Below are positions 16,937 to 23,460 of a stretch of DNA of 64,000 bases, in pieces. Where the stretch lies: the NCBI GenBank assembly GCA_035502095.1, contig DATJUX010000048.1:62001-126000 (forward strand), read 5' to 3'. The notes beneath the pieces were generated by a model, which did no database searches, had not been told where the DNA came from, and saw only the letters and a program-made list of their open reading frames with translations. Position 1 is the stretch's first letter. The number at the start of each line of letters is the position of its first letter. The translations under genes were made by a program, and so were the position numbers. This DNA comes from JAKANT01 sp035502095. Lineage in GTDB: Bacteria; Pseudomonadota; Gammaproteobacteria; Burkholderiales; Burkholderiaceae_F.

Positions 16937-18622
16937 ATGCAGACGCTGCTGAACCTGTTCGCCGCGATTGCCCTGCTCGTCTGGGGGACGCACATCGTGC
17001 GCACGGGCGTCCTGCGGGTATTCGGTGCGAATTTGCGGCAGATCCTCCGGCGCAGCGTCGGTACCCGCACCGGTGCTTTCCTGGCCGGGATCGGCGTGAC
17101 CAGCCTGCTGCAAAGTTCCACCGCAACAGCGCTTCTCGCCTCGTCGTTTGCCGGCCAGGGCCTCATGACGACGGGCGCGGCGCTGGCGGTGATGCTCGGC
17201 GCCGATGTCGGCACGGCTCTGATGGCTCAGGTGCTCTCCCTGCGCCTTTCGTGGCTGGCCCCGCTCCTGATCGTCGTCGGCGTGAGTATCTTCCTGTCGC
17301 GGCGCAACGAGCGCGCCGGACAGGTTGGCCGCATCGCGCTCGGCCTCGGCATCATCATCCTCGCGCTGCAGTTGATCGTGCAGGCGTCGGCGCCGCTGAC
17401 CCAAGCCGCGGGGGTGAAGGTGCTGCTGAGCCAGCTCTCGGGGGATGCGCTGCTAGATGTCCTGCTTGGCGCTCTGTTCACGGTGCTGTGCTACTCGAGC
17501 CTGGCCATCGTGCTGCTGACGGCGGCGCTTGCCGCCTCGAGCGTCATCGCGATCCCGGTCGCGCTGACGCTGGTTCTCGGCGCCAACCTGGGCGGCGGGG
17601 TGGTCGCCGTGTTGACGACGCTGAACGCCGACCCGATCTCGCGCCGGGTCCCGCTGGGGAACCTGCTTGCGAAGGCGACCGGCTGCGTGCTTGCGCTTGC
17701 GCTGCTTCCGGCTGCGCTGCCGTGGATCCACCATCTCGGCGACGGCGACGCCCAGCGGCTCGTCCTCAACCTCCATCTTGCTTTCAACGCGCTGCTGGCC
17801 GCGATCTTCCTGCCCTGCATCGTTCCACTTGCGCGCGCCGTCGACCGCTGGCTGCCCGCCAAACCCGCGGCCGAGATGCCCGGCCAGCCGCGCCATCTCG
17901 ACCCGACCGCGCTCGCCACACCGACGCTGGCGATCGCGAATGCCGCGCGCGAATCGATCCGCCTGGCGGACGTGGTCCAGGAGATGGTGGCCGGCCTCTA
18001 CACCGTGCTGCGCACGAATGACTTCCAGCTGGCCGAGGCCTTGCGCAAGCGCGATGACGAGATCGACCGTCTGTACACGGCGATCAAGCTCTATCTGACG
18101 CAGGTCAGCCGCGAGGCACTCGAGGCAAGGGAGTCGAAGCGCTGGGCCGACATCATCCAGTTCACCATCAACATGGAGCATGCCGGCGACATCGTCGAGC
18201 GCGTAATGCTCGATGTCGTGGAGAAGAAGATCCAGCATAACCTGTCGTTCTCCGATGCCGGCATGAGCGAGATCGAGGACCTGCACCGGCACCTGCTCGT
18301 CAATCTCAAGCTCGCCGTCGCGGTGTTCGTCAATGGCGATCTCAGGAGCGCGCAGCACCTGATCGCCCAGAAAATCGCCTTCCGCGAACTCGAGATGCGC
18401 TACGCGGACAATCACCTGCAGCGCTTGTCGGGCAACACGCCGCAGTCGATCGAGACCAGTTCATTGCACCTCGACCTGCTTGCCGACTTCAAGCGCATGA
18501 ACTCGCTCTTCTGTTCGGTCGCGTATCCGATCCTCGAGTCAGCGGGCGTGTTGTCCAAGACTCGGGTGGTCGAAACTTCGGCGCCGGAGCTGGGCCAACC
18601 AACCGCGTACGATCTGAACTGA
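16937..18622 (+). CDS. Na/Pi cotransporter-family carrier with PhoU-like C-terminal domain
   Basis: A 561-residue inner-membrane protein. About eight to nine hydrophobic segments occupy residues 1-310 and contain two QSSTATALL/CYSSLAIVLL-type signature repeats of the Na/Pi (PF02690) family. From about 340 to 540 a soluble helical region resembles PhoU (MEHAGDIVERVMLDVVEKK). E. coli YjbB, of the same build, exports phosphate. It lies 160 bp after phnY and 42 bp before the HD oxygenase, in line with export or balancing of phosphate released by PhnA. Direction of transport is not readable from sequence. Confidence 0.8.
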   Translation: MQTLLNLFAAIALLVWGTHIVRTGVLRVFGANLRQILRRSVGTRTGAFLAGIGVTSLLQSSTATALLASSFAGQGLMTTGAALAVMLGADVGTALMAQVLSLRLSWLAPLLIVVGVSIFLSRRNERAGQVGRIALGLGIIILALQLIVQASAPLTQAAGVKVLLSQLSGDALLDVLLGALFTVLCYSSLAIVLLTAALAASSVIAIPVALTLVLGANLGGGVVAVLTTLNADPISRRVPLGNLLAKATGCVLALALLPAALPWIHHLGDGDAQRLVLNLHLAFNALLAAIFLPCIVPLARAVDRWLPAKPAAEMPGQPRHLDPTALATPTLAIANAARESIRLADVVQEMVAGLYTVLRTNDFQLAEALRKRDDEIDRLYTAIKLYLTQVSREALEARESKRWADIIQFTINMEHAGDIVERVMLDVVEKKIQHNLSFSDAGMSEIEDLHRHLLVNLKLAVAVFVNGDLRSAQHLIAQKIAFRELEMRYADNHLQRLSGNTPQSIETSSLHLDLLADFKRMNSLFCSVAYPILESAGVLSKTRVVETSAPELGQPTAYDLN

Positions 18623-18664
18623 AGAAACCGCATGGCGCGGCGACACGCGCCCTGACGCACCGGC

Positions 18665-19231
18665 ATGCCCCTCACCCTCGACGCCATCGGCGCGCTCTTC
18701 GCCGCGCACGGAACCCGCATGTACAGCGGCGAACCCGTCACCCAGCTCGAACACGCGTTGCAAAGCGCCGCGCTCGCGGAAGAGGCCGGGGCGCCGGCAT
18801 CGTTGATCACGGCGTCGCTGCTGCACGACCTCGGCCACATGCTCAACGACCAGGGCGAGACGCCGACCTTGCGCGGCATCGACGACAAGCACGAATTCGT
18901 GGCCATTCCGCGCCTGCGCGGCCTGTTCCCCGACGCGGTCCTCGCGCCGATCCGGCTGCACGTGGACGCCAAGCGCTATCTCTGCGCGCGGGGCGATGGA
19001 TCGCGTTCCGGTGCCGCCTATCTGGCGGCTTTGTCGGCCGATTCGTTGCGCAGCCTGCGGCTGCAGGGCGGCGTCTTCACGCCGGCGCAGGCCGATGTGT
19101 TTATCGCGCAGCCGTTCGCGACGGACGCGGTTCGTCTGCGCTGCTGGGACGATCTCGCGAAGGTGGCTGGCCGTGCGACGCCGCCGCTGGAGCACTACGT
19201 GGCGCTCGCCGCGGGCGTCGCGCTCACCTGA
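18665..19231 (+). CDS. PhnZ-like HD-domain oxygenase (phosphonate-operon type)
   Basis: A 188-residue HD-fold protein of the group found in phosphonate operons. Candidate diiron ligands are His30, His54, Asp55, His76, His99 and Asp162 or Asp163. Tyr20 and Glu23 sit in the RMYSGEPVTQLEHA segment, where PhnZ uses a Tyr and Glu at the active site, and Lys103 follows His99 in the phosphonate-contact position. PhnZ oxidatively cleaves 2-amino-1-hydroxyethylphosphonate to glycine and phosphate. Its usual partner PhnY* is absent from the window, so the substrate here is open. An IMPase-family gene follows 9 bp later. Confidence 0.8.
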   Translation: MPLTLDAIGALFAAHGTRMYSGEPVTQLEHALQSAALAEEAGAPASLITASLLHDLGHMLNDQGETPTLRGIDDKHEFVAIPRLRGLFPDAVLAPIRLHVDAKRYLCARGDGSRSGAAYLAALSADSLRSLRLQGGVFTPAQADVFIAQPFATDAVRLRCWDDLAKVAGRATPPLEHYVALAAGVALT

Positions 19232-19240
19232 CGCTCGCCT

Positions 19241-20089
19241 ATGGGGGGCAATGCGAAATTCAGCGCCGGCTTGAGCGATGCGGAAGGGCGCGAATTCATC
19301 CCCTTCGCTCACGAGCTCATCGCAACGGCCTTCTCCACGATCCGCCCGTTTTTCCTCGGCGCAACGCCCGTTCTCACGAAGGCCGATGCCACGCCCGTCA
19401 CGCAAGCCGATCGGGGCGCCGAAGAGGCCATGCGTGCGCTGATCGAAGCGCGCTATCCGGGCCACGGAATCTTCGGCGAAGAATTCGGCGTCAAGGAGAC
19501 GGCAAGCGACGGCACGCGCTACCGCTGGGTGATCGACCCGGTCGATGGCACGCGCGCGTTCATCTCGAACTGCTTCCTGTTCGGCACCTTGATTGCCCTC
19601 GAACGCGATGACGGGACCGGCTTTCGCCCCGTGCTGGGCGTCATCGCTCATCCCGCCGCCGGGCATGCCCTGATCGGCCATGCGGCCGCGTGCCGCCTCT
19701 ACCGCGCAGACGGCAGCGAACGCGTCGTCAAAGTCCGCCCCTGCGCCAACCTGGGCGATGCCACCGTGCTGGCGACCACCCATTGGAGCACGGGCGAACA
19801 GCCTGGCGGACCTGCGGTCGAGACCTTGATCCGGAGGGCAAAGTTGTACCGCACATGGGGCGACTGCTTCGGCTACTTCGCGGTTGCCACCGGCGGGGCC
19901 GACATCATGCTCGACCCTTCGCTTTCGTATTGGGACGTTGCCGCGGTCGTGCCGGTGATCGAGGGCGCGGGCGGTCGTGTCACGAGCTGGAGCGGCGGCA
20001 ATCCGCTCGAACAGCCCTCGCTGATCGCGTCGGGCGGCGCATTGCACGACGAGGTACTGCGCTGCCTGAACCACCCGGGCCCGGCATAG
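19241..20089 (+). CDS. Inositol monophosphatase-family enzyme (histidinol-phosphatase-like)
   Basis: A 282-residue lithium-sensitive-type phosphatase. Metal ligands are visible at Glu80/Glu81 (FGEEFG), Asp99 and Asp102 (IDPVDGT) and Asp232 (YWDVAA). The phrase DPVDGTRAFI followed by FGTLIAL resembles the HisN-type histidinol phosphatases more than CysQ. The ATG lacks a clear ribosome site; TTG at codon 11 is an alternative. It is probably co-transcribed with the HD oxygenase, 9 bp upstream. No his genes are nearby, so it may instead act on a phosphorylated compound linked to the phosphonate island. It abuts the convergent ybdK gene. Confidence 0.75.
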   Translation: MGGNAKFSAGLSDAEGREFIPFAHELIATAFSTIRPFFLGATPVLTKADATPVTQADRGAEEAMRALIEARYPGHGIFGEEFGVKETASDGTRYRWVIDPVDGTRAFISNCFLFGTLIALERDDGTGFRPVLGVIAHPAAGHALIGHAAACRLYRADGSERVVKVRPCANLGDATVLATTHWSTGEQPGGPAVETLIRRAKLYRTWGDCFGYFAVATGGADIMLDPSLSYWDVAAVVPVIEGAGGRVTSWSGGNPLEQPSLIASGGALHDEVLRCLNHPGPA

Positions 20090-21217
20090 TCAGCGGTCCC
20101 TGCCGGCCCAGCACAGGGCGGAGTCGAGAATCACCTCGGCGAGCGAACGCGAGCGTTCAAACGTCTCGCGCTGGCGGCGGGCGTGGTTGCCCGAGACCCG
20201 CACGATCGATTCGATCGCCTCCAGCGCAAGCCCTCCGTTCAGTTTCTCGGCGTACGGCCTGACCTTCGCGATGGTGGCGAGCACGTCCTGGTGCAGCGGC
20301 ACGATCGCTCCGCTGACAGAGTCGATCACCTGCCCCTCGAGGCCGAAGCGGCATGCTTGGAACCGGTTGTAGCTGTACGTGAGATAGATGTCTTCGCCGG
20401 CCGGACGCGCGTGCGTATCGAGCAGCCAGGCGCAGATCGCCTGCAGATACCCTGCAAGTTCGGCAGCACGATCGACCGACAGCGGCGTATCGAAGACGCG
20501 CACCTCGATCGTGCCGTACTCGGGCTTCGGCCGGATGTCCCAGTAGAAGTCCTTCATGCTCTCGACGACACCCAGCGCGCGCATCTTGCCGAAGTAGCTC
20601 TCGAATCCTTCCCAGTCGGTGACGAACGGCGCCCGCCCCGAGAGCGGAAACGCGAACACGGTGTTCAGGCGCGAGCAGTCGAACGAGGAGTCGACGCCCT
20701 GGTAATAGGGGCTGCATGCGGCGAGCGCGATGAACTGCGGCACGTAGCGCGCGAGACTGTGCAGGAGCCGCATCGCCGACGTCCCGTCGGCGCAGCCGAT
20801 GTGCACGTGCTGGCCGAACACGGTGAACTGCTTCGCCAGATAGCCGTACAGCCCCGCGACGTGCCGGAACCGCGGACGATCGAAGATCTGCCGCTCGCTC
20901 CAGTGCTGGAACGGGTGGGCACCACCCCCGGCCAGGCGCAGGTCGAGCTTGTCGGCCGCGACGACGAGCGTCTCGCGCATGCTGCGAAGCTGGTCGCGCA
21001 GCGCGCCGAACTCCGTGTGGACCGAGGTGCTGATCTCGATCATGCTCTCCGTGATCTCCGGCTTGATGTCGCCGGGAAAGGGTTTGCGCTCGACCAGGTG
21101 AATCAGGTCCGAGGCGCCGCGTGTCAGGTCACCCGTGCGCCGGTCGATGACCTGCAGTTCGAGTTCGACTCCCATCGTGAGCGGAGCGGAGGTGGAAAAA
21201 TTCATCGGCGTGTCCAT
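20090..21217 (-). CDS. ybdK: YbdK-type carboxylate-amine ligase (glutamate-cysteine ligase family 2)
   Basis: A 375-residue ATP-dependent ligase of the GCS2 family. The N-terminal GVELELQVID and the metal/ATP residues in PEITESMIEI, FGQHVHIG and GTIEVRVFDTP are the family landmarks. E. coli YbdK has weak gamma-glutamylcysteine synthetase activity, and its true role is unclear. It begins 18 bp downstream of a short Kef-type antiporter and is probably in the same transcript. ATG 21205 is a possible later start. Confidence 0.83.
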   Translation of the reverse strand: MDTPMNFSTSAPLTMGVELELQVIDRRTGDLTRGASDLIHLVERKPFPGDIKPEITESMIEISTSVHTEFGALRDQLRSMRETLVVAADKLDLRLAGGGAHPFQHWSERQIFDRPRFRHVAGLYGYLAKQFTVFGQHVHIGCADGTSAMRLLHSLARYVPQFIALAACSPYYQGVDSSFDCSRLNTVFAFPLSGRAPFVTDWEGFESYFGKMRALGVVESMKDFYWDIRPKPEYGTIEVRVFDTPLSVDRAAELAGYLQAICAWLLDTHARPAGEDIYLTYSYNRFQACRFGLEGQVIDSVSGAIVPLHQDVLATIAKVRPYAEKLNGGLALEAIESIVRVSGNHARRQRETFERSRSLAEVILDSALCWAGRDR

Positions 21218-21235
21218 CGCGATCTCCCGCGCGCT

Positions 21236-22459
21236 TCAGTCCCGCGTCTCGCCGCCGCGGCGCAGTGCCGCGGCAAGCAACAATGCGCCGACGACCTGCA
21301 TCAGCACGACACCGATCACGACCACGCCGCCCACCTGCGCGGCGAGGCCCGGATTCAGCGCGGCCACATCGCGTGTCAGCAGCAGTGCAACCGCCGACAT
21401 CGGCAGCAGTCCCGCGCCGACCAGTAGGCCCTTGCGCCACGCAAGTCCCGCGGGACGGGCGAGCAGCGTGGCGGCGCCGACCTTGCATAGCGCCCGCACG
21501 GCCACCAGCGCCAGCGCCGCCAGCCAGATGTTGAAGCTCAGGTCGAGCCTGACGGTTGCAAACGACAGCGCAAAGAACAGCACGAGCGCGATCGCGGCGG
21601 GCATGCCGAGTTCGGCCGCCAGCAGGCGGCGCTCATGGTCCAGGGTGCGTGCGAATGCGCCGCAGGTCAGCAGGGCGAGCAGGGGCGACAGATGCAGCGA
21701 CTGCGCCAGCGCGAACACGATCGCAATGAACGCGAGCACGACCACGATCTGCGCCCCGCGTTCGCCCCGCACCAGGGCGAGCGCGCGCAGGAGCAACCGC
21801 GCTGCCACCGCAGACAGTACGAGCGAACCGAAGACCAGGTACGACGTCGGTAGGATCCAGCGGCCGATATCGCTCCACGCGAATGCGTCGAGGTGGGCAT
21901 CGACCTGCACCCACGCGAGCATCAGCGTCGCGAGCAACACGGCGTAGATGCTGTTCATCGCCGTCAACAACAGCGTGCGTTCGGTAATCTGGCCCTGCGC
22001 GCGCAGCTCGCGTACGACCGCCAGGGCCACCGCCGGGGACGTGGCGACCGAGATCGCCGCTATCAGCGCTGCCGCGAGAGGTGAGAAGGTTCCCAGACGC
22101 ATGACGAGGTAGACGACGAGAAAGGTCAGGCCCGCCTCGATGACACTCGTGACGGTCAACGAGGGATTGCGTTTCAGCCAGCCCCACGAGACGCGCTGGC
22201 CCACCTCGAACAGGATGATCGCTGCGCAGACACCAAGTACCAGGTCGGCCGACTCTGCATCGATCGGCGCCAGCCGGATACGCGCGAGAGCCGCCGCGGC
22301 GGCTGCGAAGAGCACGCTGACCAGCGTATAGCCGATCAGCCTCGGGACGCGCAGGCGCGCTGCGATCTCCCCGCAGATTGCCGCGATCAGCGCCAGGAGC
22401 GCGAGCGTGAGCGCACTCGTTCCCTGCAACGGCCAAGGTGGAAGGAAGTCGTGGGCCAT
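21236..22459 (-). CDS. Short Kef-type cation:proton antiporter without RCK domain
   Basis: A 407-residue membrane protein with about 12 hydrophobic segments. It belongs to the CPA2 monovalent cation:proton antiporter family, but stops after the membrane domain and lacks the TrkA-N/RCK ligand-binding tail that the Kef protein at 31.6 kb has. ATG 22459 is the first start after a terminator at 22.5 kb. ybdK follows 18 bp after its stop. Ion preference and direction cannot be told. Confidence 0.78.
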   Translation of the reverse strand: MAHDFLPPWPLQGTSALTLALLALIAAICGEIAARLRVPRLIGYTLVSVLFAAAAAALARIRLAPIDAESADLVLGVCAAIILFEVGQRVSWGWLKRNPSLTVTSVIEAGLTFLVVYLVMRLGTFSPLAAALIAAISVATSPAVALAVVRELRAQGQITERTLLLTAMNSIYAVLLATLMLAWVQVDAHLDAFAWSDIGRWILPTSYLVFGSLVLSAVAARLLLRALALVRGERGAQIVVVLAFIAIVFALAQSLHLSPLLALLTCGAFARTLDHERRLLAAELGMPAAIALVLFFALSFATVRLDLSFNIWLAALALVAVRALCKVGAATLLARPAGLAWRKGLLVGAGLLPMSAVALLLTRDVAALNPGLAAQVGGVVVIGVVLMQVVGALLLAAALRRGGETRD

Positions 22460-22512
22460 GGAGCGTCGGATATGCGCCCGAGCGGCGTCGCGCGCATCGC
22501 GGACGGTGGGTT

Positions 22513-22557
22513 GAAAAAAAGAAAAAGCCCGCGCGCCTCGAGGGCCACCGCGGGCTT
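22513..22557 (-). terminator. Strong intrinsic terminator for leftward transcription
   Basis: On the minus strand a 9-bp GC-rich stem (AAGCCCGCG/CGCGGGCTT) with a 15-nt loop is followed by TTTTTC and seven T. It lies 256 bp beyond the response-regulator stop and 54 bp before the antiporter start. It therefore ends either the two-component transcript or a separate short RNA. Confidence 0.85.
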
Positions 22558-22812
22558 GAAAGCGAGGAGAGTCGACCTCGCTTGCTGCCGTCGCTCGGAA
22601 ACTCGATGCCTTGCTGATCCGCGCCGCACTGCTGGCAATGAAGCGGAACTGCTCGACATCAGGTTCGAACGCAGCGTAACCAGCGTGCGCCGGGTACGAA
22701 ATTCGGTGGAGAGCGTACGTAAATCTGCGGAGAGTCGTCGACCGCGTATCGGAGCTAACGCCTCATGCGATCGGTACGCCGCTTTCGCGTGAGATCGCGC
22801 GCGGAACTTTTC
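22558..22812. other. Non-coding stretch with tandem 20-bp repeats and possible small RNA
   Basis: No convincing gene lies between the response regulator and the antiporter, which are 353 bp apart. Two direct repeats (22694-22713 and 22715-22734, 16 of 20 bases identical, period 21) begin GTACG and end GGAGAG. On the minus strand a weak -10 (TACGCT, 22678-22673) sits so that the first repeat would cover the -35. Transcription from there would reach the terminator after about 150 nt. The one small frame in it runs through the terminator and looks non-coding. Confidence 0.4.
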
Positions 22813-23460
22813 TCACGCGCCCGGCTGGTTGCGCTCGAGATCGAACCGCAGTCGGAACAGATCGGCTACGCGGCGCGCACGCAGCTTTTCCATGATCCGG
22901 GCCCGATGCACTTCGACGGTACGCGGACTGATACCGAACTCTTCCGCGATCTCGCGATTGTGCTGGCCGTTGGTGATGCGCTCGAAGACCTCCATCTCGC
23001 GCGCGGTCAGGCGCTGCAAGCGCGCCGCCAGTTCCTCGCGGTCGCGCGCTTCCTGCACGATGCGCTGGTCGCTCGTCAGCGCAGTGGTGACGGCATCCAG
23101 AAGATCGCCCTCGTCGATGGGCTTTTCGAGGAAGTCGACCGCGCCGTCGCGCAGCGCAGTGCGCGCGGTGCTCACGTCGCCATGCGCCGTGATCACGATC
23201 GTGGGCAGGCCCGGATGCTTATGCCGCAACTGCCGCTGCAGCTCCAGACCGTCGATGCCGGGCAGCCGTACGTCGAGCAACGCGCAGGCCGGACGCTGCA
23301 GGGCGCTGTAGGCAAGGAATTCTTCGCCGCTCGCGAACCCCTTCGGGATGAACCCGCGCAGGCGCAGCAGCAGCTCGAGGGACTCGCGCACCGCGCGATC
23401 GTCCTCGACGAGGTAGACCGCGGAACCGGTCAGCGCAGCCTGGGACGAGTCAATGCTCAT
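22813..23460 (-). CDS. FixJ/LuxR-type response regulator
   Basis: A 215-residue two-domain regulator. The receiver domain (about 14-130) has the acidic pair Glu19/Asp20/Asp21, phospho-acceptor Asp63 (LLDVRLPG), the switch Thr in VITAHGD and Lys in LEKPID. A LuxR-type helix-turn-helix (LTAREMEVFERITNGQHNREIAEEFGISPRTVEVHRARIMEKL) occupies the C-terminus. Its ATG overlaps the end of the sensor kinase gene by 11 bp, so the two form a coupled pair. The target genes are unknown; repeats just downstream of the gene are candidate binding sites. Confidence 0.9.
   Translation of the reverse strand: MSIDSSQAALTGSAVYLVEDDRAVRESLELLLRLRGFIPKGFASGEEFLAYSALQRPACALLDVRLPGIDGLELQRQLRHKHPGLPTIVITAHGDVSTARTALRDGAVDFLEKPIDEGDLLDAVTTALTSDQRIVQEARDREELAARLQRLTAREMEVFERITNGQHNREIAEEFGISPRTVEVHRARIMEKLRARRVADLFRLRFDLERNQPGA

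Noticed and set aside
22387..22659. 90-residue leftward frame in the gap after the response regulator
   Set aside because: It runs through the strong terminator (22513-22557) into the antiporter gene and has a low-complexity Ser/Arg start.
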